From the NCBI RefSeq assembly GCF_030345075.1, contig NZ_CP128361.1, positions 4,030,001 through 4,094,000 of the forward strand: a stretch of 64,000 bases of DNA, read 5' to 3'. The first letter of the stretch is position 1. Every line of letters starts with the position of its first letter. Made by a program: the position numbers and the translations under genes. Shown in pieces: positions 1-8,173 of this stretch. The DNA is from Solwaraspora sp. WMMA2065 (GTDB lineage: Bacteria; Actinomycetota; Actinomycetes; Mycobacteriales; Micromonosporaceae). The notes beneath the pieces are model-generated. The model saw only the letters and a program-made list of their open reading frames with translations. It ran no database searches and was not told the origin of the DNA.

Positions 1-732
1 GGCGAGTGGGACATGTGCACCAACGGGCGGTACACCGAGTGCGGGATCAAGGGCATCGACGGGTTCGCCCGGCAGCGGTGGCGGGTGCCGGCCGAGTACG
101 CCGTACCGCTGCGGCCGGAGCTGGGGCTGGCCGGGGTGCTGCTGGAGCCGACCAGTGTGGTCGCGAAGGCCTGGGACCACGTCGACCGGATCGGCGCGCG
201 TGGTTTCTGGGCGCCGCGGCGGGTGCTGGTCACCGGGGCCGGCCCGATCGGGCTGCTGGCGGCGCTGCTGGGCGTGCAGCGTGGTCTGGAGACGCATGTG
301 CTGGCCCGGGGCACGTCGGGGCCGAAGCCGGAGCTGGCCCGCCGGCTGGGTGCGACGTACCACGCGGTGCCGGTGGATGAGCTGGACTTCGACCCGGACG
401 TCATCATCGAGTGCACCGGCGCGCCGCCGGTGGTGCGTGAGGTGTTCAACAGGTTGGCGCCGAACGGCATCGGCTGTCTGACCGGGATCAACACCCACGC
501 CCACCACACCGAACTGGACCTCAACGAGTTGAACCGGTGCCTGGTGTTGAAGAACAACGTCATCTTCGGCACGGTCAACGCCAACCGCCGGCACTGGCAG
601 CAGGCCGCCGACGCGCTGGCCCGCGCCGACAACGACTGGCTGACGAGCATGATCACCCACCGGTACGGTCTGGACGACTACCAGCGGGCGTACGCCGAGG
701 AGGAAGGCATCAAGACGGTCATCGAGTTCTGA
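1..732 (+). CDS. Glucose 1-dehydrogenase-like medium-chain dehydrogenase, C-terminal part
   Basis: The reading frame is open from base 1, so the N-terminus lies outside the window. The visible part begins at GEWDMCTNGRYTECGIKG, typical of the structural-lobe region of archaeal-type glucose 1-dehydrogenases of the medium-chain (zinc) alcohol dehydrogenase superfamily. A Rossmann nucleotide-binding motif follows (VLVTGAGPIGLLAALLG) and then a C-terminal region containing GTVNANRRHWQQA, also seen in this family. The expected role is NAD(P)-dependent oxidation of a sugar such as glucose to its lactone in the cytosol. Substrate and cofactor cannot be fixed because the zinc-binding half is missing. 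The family call is fairly secure; the substrate is inferred. Confidence 0.8.
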   Translation, partial: GEWDMCTNGRYTECGIKGIDGFARQRWRVPAEYAVPLRPELGLAGVLLEPTSVVAKAWDHVDRIGARGFWAPRRVLVTGAGPIGLLAALLGVQRGLETHVLARGTSGPKPELARRLGATYHAVPVDELDFDPDVIIECTGAPPVVREVFNRLAPNGIGCLTGINTHAHHTELDLNELNRCLVLKNNVIFGTVNANRRHWQQAADALARADNDWLTSMITHRYGLDDYQRAYAEEEGIKTVIEF

Positions 733-764
733 CCGCGGCGGCCGACCGGTCGGACACGTGCGCG

Positions 765-1630
765 TCAGGCCGGTCGCCAGTGGTCGGCGTGGGCGGTGCA
801 GAAGTCGCGCAGGCTGGTCGGTGCCCGGCCGGTGACGTCGGCGACCGTACTGGTGGTCCGGTCCTCGGCTCCGGCGGCGATGGCACCGTCCATGCCGGCC
901 AGCAGTTCGGCGAAGCCGTCCGGGATGCCACTGCCGACGAGCCGGCGGCGCATGGTGTCGACGTCGACCGTACGGTGCCGGACCGGTCGGCCGGCGACCT
1001 CGCTGACCGTGGCCGCGACCTCGGTGTAGCTGTGCGCCTGCGGGCCGGTGAGCAGGTGCTCGGTGTTGTGCGGCACCGGGTCGGTCGACGCCCGTACGGC
1101 GACGGCGGCGATGTCGGCGGCGTCGATGAAGGCGACCCGGCCGTCGCCGGTGGCGGTGACGATCTCGCCGTCGCGGCGGATGCTGGCGCCGTGGTGATGG
1201 TGCTCGGCAACGAAGTTCTGCATGAACCAGGACGGGCTCAGCACCGCCCACTCCGGGAACCGGTCGGTGACGGCGGTGGGTAGTCGGCCGGGGCCGGGGT
1301 TGCCGGTGCGGATCGCCGAGGAGCTGAGCAGCACGACCCGGCGTACGCCGGCGTCCTGGGCCAGATCCAGGAACGCGCCGACCTGGCCGACCGGGTCGGC
1401 GCTGACCGGCGGCGGCATCAGGTAGACGGCGTGGACGCCGTCGACGGCGGGGCGGTGGGTGGCCGGGTCGTGCCAGTCGAAGGGGATGTGGTGGGCGGCG
1501 GCGGCCGGGTCGGTGGGGCGGTGCCGGCTGGCGGCCGCACCGGGTGGCCGGCGGCGGCGAGGGCGGCGACGATGTGCCGGCCGATGTTGCCGGTCGCGCC
1601 GGTGATCAGGACGGTCCGCTGGTCGGGCAT
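765..1630 (-). pseudogene. NmrA-type NAD(P)-binding protein (atypical SDR), interrupted by a frameshift
   Basis: The N-terminal frame starts at ATG 1630 and gives a Rossmann start (VLITGATGNIGRHIVAAL). It loses family similarity near base 1531. From there another frame carries the rest of the family pattern: FDWHDPATHRPAVDGVHAVYLM, VRRVVLLSSSA, WAVLSPSWFMQNF and a regular C-terminus ending at 765. Restoring one base in the G/C run around 1531 would join GHPVR to AASRHR, a normal sequence for this family. The gene is therefore either a recent pseudogene or carries a sequencing error. Intact members are NAD(P)H-binding reductases or redox sensors. It is divergent from the TetR gene at 1766 and shares its control region, so it is the probable target of that regulator. 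Confidence 0.7.
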
Positions 1631-1685
1631 GGTGCTCCTCGGTCGGGGGGCGGGTTCCGGGTCGGCTCACGGCGCCGCACCGGTA

Positions 1686-1735
1686 TGATCCGGACTGACG
1701 GTCCGGATCAACTATACGGACCGTTGGTCCGGATA
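1686..1735. promoter_or_regulatory. Tandem palindromic operators between the NmrA-type and TetR genes
   Basis: Bases 1686-1695 and 1701-1710 form a perfect 10-bp inverted repeat (TGATCCGGAC / GTCCGGATCA) around a 5-base spacer. A second, nearly perfect repeat lies at 1713-1722 and 1726-1735 (TATACGGACC / GGTCCGGATA). Both share the half-site CGGAC/GTCCG. They sit in the 135-bp divergent intergenic region, where a TetR dimer is expected to bind. Autoregulation and control of the NmrA-type gene are inferred from position. Confidence 0.65.
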
Positions 1736-1765
1736 TTTGAGGCGGGGGCGAGAGGATGGTCAGCC

Positions 1766-2332
1766 GTGCCGGCAGCAGCACGTAAGGAACGGGTCGACGC
1801 CGCCCGCAACCGGGAAACCGTGCTGGCCGCCGCCGGCCGGCTGCTCGACGCCGCCGACGACCCGGACGAGGTCACCATGGACGCCATCGCCCAGGCGGCC
1901 GGCGTCGGCAAGGGCACCCTGTTCCGCGGCTTCGGCGACCGCACCGGCCTGCTGCAGGCCCTCGCCGCCCAGCGCAGCACCGCCCTGCAGGCCACCCTGC
2001 ACGATCATCGACAGGAAGCCGACTGGGATCCGGTGGCCCGGGTCATCGCGATCTTCGACGCGATCCTCGACTACAAGCACGCCAACCGGGCACTGGCGAT
2101 GGCGTTGGAGAGCGCCGGCCGGGGCAGCCCGTACCTCAACCCGGCGTACGGCGACCTGCACCGCCACCTGACCGGCATCATCACCGGCGTACGCGGCCCG
2201 GAGCACGCCGACTTCCTGGCGCACGCCCTGCTCGCCGCCGTCCGCAGCGACCTGCTGCACCAGCTGCGTGACGAGCCGCCGGAACGGATCCGGGCCGGCG
2301 TCGTCGCCCTGATCCGCTCCGTACTGAGCTAG
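1766..2332 (+). CDS. TetR-family transcriptional regulator
   Basis: About 188 residues from the GTG at 1766, chosen because a purine-rich GAGAGGA lies 9-10 bases upstream. The N-terminal helix-turn-helix has the classical TetR form: RETVLAAAGRLLDA, then VTMDAIAQAAGVGKGTLFRGFGD. The C-terminal ligand/dimer domain includes ALAMALESAGRGSPYLNP. It is divergent from the NmrA-type reductase with two palindromes between them, the usual layout for a local repressor that senses a small molecule metabolised or sensed by the neighbour. The inducer is unknown. Confidence 0.85.
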   Translation: MPAAARKERVDAARNRETVLAAAGRLLDAADDPDEVTMDAIAQAAGVGKGTLFRGFGDRTGLLQALAAQRSTALQATLHDHRQEADWDPVARVIAIFDAILDYKHANRALAMALESAGRGSPYLNPAYGDLHRHLTGIITGVRGPEHADFLAHALLAAVRSDLLHQLRDEPPERIRAGVVALIRSVLS

Positions 2333-2648
2333 GACAGCTCGCCATCGTCCGGTTCGTCGATGTTCAGGCCCATGTACTGGAAGAGTCGGGCCTGGATCTC
2401 TTCGAGGCGCTCGGCCGCCAGGACCCCGAGATGGTCCTGGAGATCTGACTTGAGGAGCGGTTGCACCGCGACCACCCGTACCCAGCACTTCTTGGGCAGA
2501 CCACCCTCGCTGGCCCTGAGCTTGCACAGTACTCCGCCTTGAGGGTGGTCGATGTGGAGATCGGAGCGACCAGGACGGTGGGCCAGCCTGCGACGCTGTT
2601 CGTGTTGGGACCACTCAGAACGACGACCGGCCTACGCTCGTCGTGATA
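2329..2648 (-). pseudogene. Decayed PemK/MazF-like toxin remnant
   Basis: Two neighbouring minus-strand frames together read like the body of a PemK/MazF-fold toxin. The first frame gives RRPVVVLS, then WPTVLVAPISTSTTLKAEY. After a shift near base 2529 the second frame gives KLRASEGGLPKKCWVRVVAV and an amphipathic C-terminus ending LFQYMGLNIDEPDDGELS at the stop. No start codon or first beta strand is visible upstream of RRPVVV, so the N-terminus looks truncated as well. The remnant directly follows and overlaps the Panacea-domain gene on the same strand, as expected for a toxin-antitoxin pair in which the toxin has been inactivated. Its stop overlaps the stop of the convergent TetR gene. The fold call rests on motif reading only. 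Confidence 0.5.
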
Positions 2649-3324
2649 GCACTCCTGTTGCTCGTCGGCGCCCTTCGGCCAACTCAGCCATCTCCCGCTC
2701 AAGCTCCTGGCCGATACCCGGGTCGTTCTCCTGCTCCGGGAGCCGCCTGAGCACAGCCGACATCCTTCGCGCGAGCTTCGCAAGCTTGGGGCGCGGGCGC
2801 GCCAGCGACAGGTCGAGCACCACGCCCCGCTCGCGTTGTAGCGCGTCCTCCATCGGCGGGGTCTGGTAACTCAGGTCCTTGAGAGTCGCAGCCGCCAGCC
2901 CGCCCAGCTCGGTGAGAGTCTTCTCCAGAATCGCCATGTCCTCCGCAGGCATGTCGTAACCCGGGAGTTCACCAACGAGCCGGATCTGGAATCCCTGGTA
3001 GTAGGGGTCGCGTTGCACCACACGGCGCTCGACGAGCTCGTTCTCCAGGAACTGCAGGGAGTTGTTGAACGGGCCGTGGTGCAGCCACCGCCACTCGACC
3101 CCGGAGACCGGATCCTCGCTCTCGCGCACTGCCGCGAGGTCGGTCAGGTAGAGGAACTTCGCCATCTTCAGCCGGGTGACCACGTACCCACGCTCGCGAG
3201 CCAACTTCAGCACCGCCACGTACGCCGCGACCGTTCGTCGCGACGCGGACAGCGGGGGCGGGGACTCTACCATCTCTCGCAACGCTACCCCACCCTCGCC
3301 CGACGCAGCATACTTGGCACTCAT
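2632..3324 (-). CDS. Panacea (SocA-like, DUF4065) domain protein, probable antitoxin
   Basis: 230 residues from ATG 3324; an alternative ATG at 3273 would remove a disordered leader. The central part has the Panacea/DUF4065 signature: an N-terminal helix, then RLKMAKFLYLTDLAAVRE, then a WRWLHHGPFNNSL segment like the conserved W-x-(Y/H)GP region, and ENELVERRVVQ. Panacea domains act as chaperone-type antitoxins in PanAT pairs and as the SocA proteolytic adaptor. The C-terminal third is charged and helical, as expected for the part that contacts a toxin or a partner. The downstream minus-strand frame is a degraded PemK-like toxin, so this may be an orphaned antitoxin kept for another function. 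Confidence 0.65.
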   Translation of the reverse strand: MSAKYAASGEGGVALREMVESPPPLSASRRTVAAYVAVLKLARERGYVVTRLKMAKFLYLTDLAAVRESEDPVSGVEWRWLHHGPFNNSLQFLENELVERRVVQRDPYYQGFQIRLVGELPGYDMPAEDMAILEKTLTELGGLAAATLKDLSYQTPPMEDALQRERGVVLDLSLARPRPKLAKLARRMSAVLRRLPEQENDPGIGQELEREMAELAEGRRRATGVLSRRA

Positions 3325-3387
3325 TAGAACACGTGTTCGATCACTGGGCTAGCGTGCACCCCCGGGGCGGCCGAGGAGTCTTCCCGG

Positions 3388-3694
3388 TCAGACCCAGGGC
3401 AGCTGGCCGTTGCGGAACAGGTCGACGAAGATCCGGTGGTCAGTGCGGGCGCGGGCACCGTACGCATGGGCGAAGTCGACCAAGTCGTGGCTGGACTCGT
3501 TGTCGGCGACCAAGTGCATCCGGCCACCGAGTGGGCCAGGTCGGTGTCGACGCCGGCCAGCTCGGTGAAGCAGAGCCACGGGTTGGCGTGCGCCTGCAAC
3601 GCCCGCTGCGACACGGCGGTCCGGTGGCCCTGGTGCCGGAAGTACGCCCGGACACCTTCGTCGTGGACGTGCCGGGCGACGGCCGGCACCTGGG
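3388..3694 (-). pseudogene. Truncated copy of the 3' end of a DUF2252 gene
   Basis: This stretch is a near-identical direct repeat of the last part of the intact DUF2252 gene at 5492-6811. It encodes VPAVARHVHDEGVRAYFRHQ through to the identical C-terminus DHRIFVDLFRNGQLPWV. Relative to the intact copy it lacks about 27 codons after FTELAGV, has lost one base in the SVARMHSV region (frameshift), and has lost about 60 bases between two short direct repeats containing LVDF/LVDY. It has no start, because similarity ends abruptly at about 3694. It is a decaying partial duplication. Confidence 0.85.
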
Positions 3695-3711
3695 CCGGCA
3701 GCCGGTGTCCG

Positions 3712-4176
3712 TCACCCGGCTTGTTTGCGTGGAGCGACGCCGCGGAACCGTTCGTGTGCCGACTGTCGGCTGATGCCGAGGGCGTTGCCGATCTCGGCCC
3801 AGGAGAGCCCGGCGGCCCGGGCGGCCACCACGGCGCGTTCGGTCAGCTGCCGCTGCCAGCGTTCCACCTCGGCGAGGACGCCGAGTGCCTGCAACGGCCA
3901 CATGGTGGCCAGTTCGGCGACGTTGTCGCGGAGGGCGTCGGAACGGCTCAGCAGCCAACCAGGGGGCACGGCGGCCAGGATCGGCCTGATATGTCCGGCC
4001 CACTCGGAGGTGGCCATCCAGCGGCCCTCTTCGGCAGCCGGGTAGTCGCTGGTGCCGAGCCAGCCGCAACTGCACCGGGCCCGGTAGCCGACTGTGCCGG
4101 CCGGCGCTTCGGCGTCAGCGCTCAGCGTCCCGTCCGGTTGCCGGAACCCGATGATCTCCGCGTGCCCGGGAACCAT
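3712..4176 (-). CDS. Small HTH protein with a Cys motif, function unknown
   Basis: About 154 residues from ATG 4176, preceded by GGAGGAA at short spacing; an in-frame GTG at 4188 is the alternative. The N-terminal half contains YRARCSCGWLGTSDYPAAEE, a CxC segment often seen in small actinobacterial proteins. The C-terminal third is a clear sigma-like helix-turn-helix (AGLSWAEIGNALGISRQSAHERF). No effector domain is recognised. It lies between the truncated DUF2252 copy and the divergent beta-lactamase-family gene, and could regulate that gene. The DNA-binding inference is reasonable; the target is not known. Confidence 0.6.
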   Translation of the reverse strand: MVPGHAEIIGFRQPDGTLSADAEAPAGTVGYRARCSCGWLGTSDYPAAEEGRWMATSEWAGHIRPILAAVPPGWLLSRSDALRDNVAELATMWPLQALGVLAEVERWQRQLTERAVVAARAAGLSWAEIGNALGISRQSAHERFRGVAPRKQAG

Positions 4177-4299
4177 TTCCTCCGCCACACCATCAGCATA
4201 GGCCGTCAGGATTCCCTGACGCGGGAAGTCAGGATAGCCTGACACAGACTGTGGCTCGAATGGATCGCCGTTCGGGCCCGACAGCTTTAAGGAGAGCCC

Positions 4300-5472
4300 A
4301 TGCCAGTGGTCAATGGCACTGTCGCCCCGGGATACGAGCCGGTCCAGGAGGCATTCCTGGCAAACTTCGAAACCCGGTCCGAGGTCGGGGCCGCCGTCAG
4401 CGTCTACCGTCACGGACAGGAGGTGGTCTGCCTGTGGGGCGGGGTCGCCGATCCCACCACCGGCAACGCGTGGCGAAGGGACAACCTCCAGCTGGTCTAC
4501 TCGGCCACCAAGAGCGCGGCGGTCACCTGCGCGCACCTGCTGGCGCAGCGTGGGCAGCTCGACCTGGACGCACCTGTCGCCGGGTACTGGCCGGAGTTCG
4601 CGGCGGCCGGCAAGAGCAACATCCCGGTCCGCTGGTTACTGTCCCACCAGGCCGGACTGCCGGTACTCGACCGGCCGGTCCCGCTGGAGCAGGCGTTGGC
4701 CTGGGGGCCGGTCGTCGCCGCGCTGGCGGCCCAGGCACCCGCCTGGCGGCCGGGCACGGCGCACGGCTACCACGGCCTGACCTACGGATGGCTGGTCGGT
4801 GAAGTAGTACGGCGCGTCAGCGGCCGAAGCCTCGGCACATACTTCGCCGACGAGATCGCCAAACCACTCGGCCTGGACTTCTGGATCGGCCTGCCCGACA
4901 CCGAGGCACACCGGGTCGCGCGGACCGTGGAGCAGCCGGCGACCCCACCCGTGTCCGAGGCGGTGCCAGAGCAGCTGCGACAGGTGCTCGCCGCGTACAC
5001 CGATCCGACATCTCTGGTGGTCCGGTCGATGACGGTGACCGACCCGCCGATCGACCTCACCGATCCGCGCACCTGGGCAGCGGAGATCCCAGCGGTCAAC
5101 GGCATCTGCACTGCCTCGTCACTGGCCCGCTTCTACGCCGGGCTGATCGGCGAAGTCGACGGCATCCGGATTCTTTACGCGACCACCCTCGCCGCCGCCA
5201 CCCGCGAACAGGCCAACGGAATCGACCAGGTGCTCATGGTCCCGACCCGACCTGCGCTCGGCTTCGGCCTGCCGCTGCCGGAGCAGCCATGGTGGTCGCC
5301 CACCGCCTTCGGCTTCCCAGGCCACGGCGGCTCGCTCGGCTACGCCGATCCGGCCAGCGGCATCGCCTTCGGGTACGTGACGAACGGACTCCGCGTCACG
5401 ATGGGACCGGACCCTCGAACGACCGCCCTTGTCCAGGCCCTGCGGGACGCGGTGAGCCGGCAACCGGACTGA
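4300..5472 (+). CDS. Beta-lactamase-fold serine hydrolase (class C/EstB-like esterase)
   Basis: 390 residues. The Ser-x-x-Lys nucleophile motif is SATK at residues 68-71. The tyrosine region is HGYHGLTYGW near residue 157, and the KTG-equivalent third motif is GHGGSLGY near the C-terminus. This HGG form is usual in EstB-like esterases and DD-peptidase relatives rather than true beta-lactamases. No signal peptide is visible, which favours an intracellular esterase or transacylase. AAGGAGAG lies just upstream of the ATG. It is divergent from the small HTH gene, and the two sit between a truncated and an intact DUF2252 copy, so they may have arrived together. Confidence 0.8.
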   Translation: MPVVNGTVAPGYEPVQEAFLANFETRSEVGAAVSVYRHGQEVVCLWGGVADPTTGNAWRRDNLQLVYSATKSAAVTCAHLLAQRGQLDLDAPVAGYWPEFAAAGKSNIPVRWLLSHQAGLPVLDRPVPLEQALAWGPVVAALAAQAPAWRPGTAHGYHGLTYGWLVGEVVRRVSGRSLGTYFADEIAKPLGLDFWIGLPDTEAHRVARTVEQPATPPVSEAVPEQLRQVLAAYTDPTSLVVRSMTVTDPPIDLTDPRTWAAEIPAVNGICTASSLARFYAGLIGEVDGIRILYATTLAAATREQANGIDQVLMVPTRPALGFGLPLPEQPWWSPTAFGFPGHGGSLGYADPASGIAFGYVTNGLRVTMGPDPRTTALVQALRDAVSRQPD

Positions 5473-5491
5473 CGGCGACCGGGCCGGCCGG

Positions 5492-6811
5492 TCAGACCCA
5501 GGGCAGCTGGCCGTTGCGGAACAGGTCGACGAAGATCCGGTGGTCGGTGCGGGCGCGGGCACCGTACCGGTGGGCGAAGTCGACCAGGCCCGCGACGAAG
5601 CCGGCCTCGTCGGTGTCGATCGCCGCGACGATCGCCTCCTCGGTCGAGTAGTCGACCAGGTCGTGGCTGGACTCGTCGTCGGCGACCGAGTGCATCCGGG
5701 CCACCGAGTGGGCCAGGTCGGTGACGATGCCGGTCAGCTCGGCCTGCTCGTTGACGTCGGACCAGTCCAGGTCGGCGGCGTACGGCGAGACTTCGGCGAC
5801 GAGCTGGCCGACGCCGGCCAGCTCGGTGAAGCCGAGCCACGGGTCGGCGTGGGCCTGCAGCGCCCGCTGCGACTCGGCGGTCCGGTGGCCCTGGTGCCGG
5901 AAGTACGACCGGACACCTTCGTCGTGGACGTGCCGGGCGACGGCCGGCACCTGGGCCTGCTTCATGTAGACGACGACGTCGTTCTCCAACGCCTGGGTGT
6001 GGCCTTCGAGCAGGATGCTGTACGACGGCAGCCCGGCCGAGCCGATGCCGACGCCTTTGCGCAGCACGATGTCCTTGATCTGGGCGGCGACGGCGCGACC
6101 GCCGCCGGCCCGGTGCGGCAACGTGGCCAGGTAGTCGGCGAAGGCGGCGGTGACCGCGGCCCGGGTGTCGTCGTCGACCTCGTACACCCCGTCGCGGATG
6201 ATGAACCGCCGCTCGTAGTCGTTGATGGTGGTGAGGTTCTCCAGCAGGCCGACGCGGGTGTTGAGCCGGGCCTCCTGCAGCACGTGGCGCAGCACCCCGT
6301 CGGCGTTGGCGAGGGTGATCGAGCCGATCGCCTCCTCGCCGCCGGCGACGATGGCCCGCAGCTCGGCCAGGTAGGCGGTGGCGAAGGTGCGTACCAGGGT
6401 GCCGATGATGTCGTCGGAGAGCGCCTTGGCGTAGCCGATCAGGGCGACGCTGGCGGCGAAGCGGCGCAGGTCCCAGATGAACGGGCCGACGTACGCCTCG
6501 TCGAAGTCGTTGACGTTGAAGACCAGCTCGCCGGAGCCGTTCATGTAGGTGCCGAAGTTCTCGGCGTGCAGGTCGCCGTGGATCCAGACCCGGCTGGTCC
6601 GCTTGTCGCAGAAGCTGTCGTCGTTGAACGGCCCGTCGGGCTCGGTCTGGTCGGCGTAGAACAGGCAGGCGGTGCCCCGGTAGAACGCGAACGGGCTGGC
6701 GGCCATCTTGCGGAACTTGCGGCGGAAGGCGGCCGGGTCCACCGCCATCAGCTCGCCGAACTCGGCGGTCAGGATGTCGACGATCTGCGTCGCGCGCTGA
6801 GAATCACTCAC
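5492..6811 (-). CDS. DUF2252 family protein (kinase-like fold)
   Basis: 439 residues from GTG 6811, close to the family's usual length. It contains WIHGDLHAENFGTY and, about 20 residues later, FNVNDFDEAYVGPFIWDLRR. These match the catalytic HGD..N and the D of the metal-binding loop in aminoglycoside-phosphotransferase/protein-kinase-like folds. DUF2252 proteins have no firmly established substrate; small-molecule phosphorylation is inferred from the motifs. A damaged duplicate of its 3' quarter lies 1.8 kb away at 3388-3694. Downstream it converges on the esterase gene, 19 bases apart. Confidence 0.85.
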   Translation of the reverse strand: MSDSQRATQIVDILTAEFGELMAVDPAAFRRKFRKMAASPFAFYRGTACLFYADQTEPDGPFNDDSFCDKRTSRVWIHGDLHAENFGTYMNGSGELVFNVNDFDEAYVGPFIWDLRRFAASVALIGYAKALSDDIIGTLVRTFATAYLAELRAIVAGGEEAIGSITLANADGVLRHVLQEARLNTRVGLLENLTTINDYERRFIIRDGVYEVDDDTRAAVTAAFADYLATLPHRAGGGRAVAAQIKDIVLRKGVGIGSAGLPSYSILLEGHTQALENDVVVYMKQAQVPAVARHVHDEGVRSYFRHQGHRTAESQRALQAHADPWLGFTELAGVGQLVAEVSPYAADLDWSDVNEQAELTGIVTDLAHSVARMHSVADDESSHDLVDYSTEEAIVAAIDTDEAGFVAGLVDFAHRYGARARTDHRIFVDLFRNGQLPWV

Positions 6812-6922
6812 GTTCGCGCAGGCTACCGCGTTTCAGCAAAAGCGCAGCTGAGCGCCGGGTCAGATCCCGGCGGTACGCCGGGTCAGCTCGCCGGTAGGTC
6901 GGGTTCTGGCTGGCGGGCCGGC

Positions 6923-7462
6923 TCAGCTCGGCGGCTTGACGACCGGTGCGGTGAGCCGGTCGACCGGCGAGGCGAGCGGGTCGGGCCGGTGCACGCCGCC
7001 GATGCCGGACCGCTCGGCGGCGATCTTGTCCTGCAGCCGCAGGATGCCGTGCAGCAGCGCTTCGGGCCGGGGCGGGCAGCCGGGCACGTACACGTCGACC
7101 GGGATCAACTGGTCGACGCCCTTGGTCACCGAGTACGAGTCCCAGTACGGGCCGCCGCAGTTGGAGCAGGCACCGAACGAGATGACGTACTTGGGTTCGG
7201 GCATCTGGTCGTAGAGCCGCTTGATCGCCGGTGCCATCTTGTCGGTGACGGTGCCGGAGACGACCATCAGGTCGGCCTGGCGCGGCCCGTGGGCGAACGG
7301 GATGACACCGAGCCGGATGAAGTCGTGCCGGCCCATGCTGGTGGCGATGAACTCGATCGCGCAGCAGGCCAGGCCGAAGTTGAACACCCAGAGCGAGTAG
7401 CGGCGACCCCAGTTCAGCACGAACCGGATCGGCTCACCGAGCACCGCCGGCACCTGCACCAC
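6923..7462 (-). CDS. nuoB: Orphan NADH-quinone oxidoreductase subunit B (NuoB-like)
   Basis: 179 residues from GTG 7462, preceded by a strong GGAGGAGG. It has the NuoB cysteines for the N2 4Fe-4S cluster: [20 protein letters not shown] and [12 protein letters not shown]. It also has [21 protein letters not shown], which is diagnostic for the subunit. No other nuo gene is nearby, so this is a solitary paralogue, as found in some actinobacteria in addition to the complete nuo operon. Whether it enters complex I or works separately cannot be told. It marks the chromosomal edge of the defence island on its left side. Confidence 0.9.
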   Translation of the reverse strand: MVQVPAVLGEPIRFVLNWGRRYSLWVFNFGLACCAIEFIATSMGRHDFIRLGVIPFAHGPRQADLMVVSGTVTDKMAPAIKRLYDQMPEPKYVISFGACSNCGGPYWDSYSVTKGVDQLIPVDVYVPGCPPRPEALLHGILRLQDKIAAERSGIGGVHRPDPLASPVDRLTAPVVKPPS

Positions 7463-7685
7463 CGCGCCGCCACCTCCTCCGGGTCGCTCCGAGTACGTGC
7501 GACCCAGTCAACCACATCACCCGCCCCGAGCCCGCGCATTCATCGGGCCACGTCCACAGACGACACGAAACGGGGCATCGCGGGGGGTAGTTGTGCAGTA
7601 ACCTAAGCCAGATCGACGCTGGCGATCGCCTGGTCCGCCAAGGTCGCCTCCCCTCCCCGCCACTCCCCTGGACCGGTGAGCATCG

Positions 7686-8162
7686 TTGAGCAGGCAAGCC
7701 TCCCCGCTGGCTACGCACGCGAACCTGGGCAGCCTCCTGTCACCCGCCGCCTCCGCAACGACCGTCGGGGGCATCTCCTGGAGGCAGAAGCCCGGCCTCG
7801 ACAAGGAAGGCCTGGTCCAGGTCCGGATCGCCATCAAGCATCTTGCGCCGTGCGTCCTGCGGATGACGGTCCATCCGCTGCGGCCGAGCGAGCCCTACCT
7901 GCAGTACCTCGTCGGCGCTGGTCGTGACGGGTTCTCGGCTCGGCGGCTATGCGTCAACCACACGCACCGGCCCATCGAGGGCACTCACAAGCATCGGACA
8001 GAGCCGGCGATTGGCGATGAAGTCGCCTATAAGCCTACGGACATCCCCGAGGTGCCGTTGGCACCTCGGGTCGCTCCGGGCGTCCACCGTGCGATATTTG
8101 AAGCGTTCGCGGCAGAGTGCTTCGTTGAACTGGGTACCGACTTCACCTGGGTAGAGCCGTGA
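7686..8162 (+). CDS. Unrecognised protein with conserved-looking His-rich C-terminal half
   Basis: 158 residues if the TTG at 7686 is used; no ATG/GTG gives a better start, so the N-terminus is uncertain. The first 30 residues are low in information. From about residue 38 the sequence looks folded: LVQVRIAIKHLAPCVLRM, EPYLQYLVGAGRDGFSARR, NHTHRPIEGTHKHR, then PGVHRAIFEAFAAECFVEL. The His cluster might bind metal. The stop overlaps the start region of the following DUF1828 gene, so the two are translationally coupled and probably act as a pair. I do not recognise the family with certainty. Confidence 0.55.
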   Translation: MSRQASPLATHANLGSLLSPAASATTVGGISWRQKPGLDKEGLVQVRIAIKHLAPCVLRMTVHPLRPSEPYLQYLVGAGRDGFSARRLCVNHTHRPIEGTHKHRTEPAIGDEVAYKPTDIPEVPLAPRVAPGVHRAIFEAFAAECFVELGTDFTWVEP

Positions 8163-8173
8163 TGGGGGTGGCG

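Noticed and set aside
5540-7606. Plus-strand 688-codon open frame
   Set aside because: It is the antisense of the DUF2252 and nuoB genes; its composition (Val/Asp/Gly/Arg repeats) is that of a GC-driven shadow frame.
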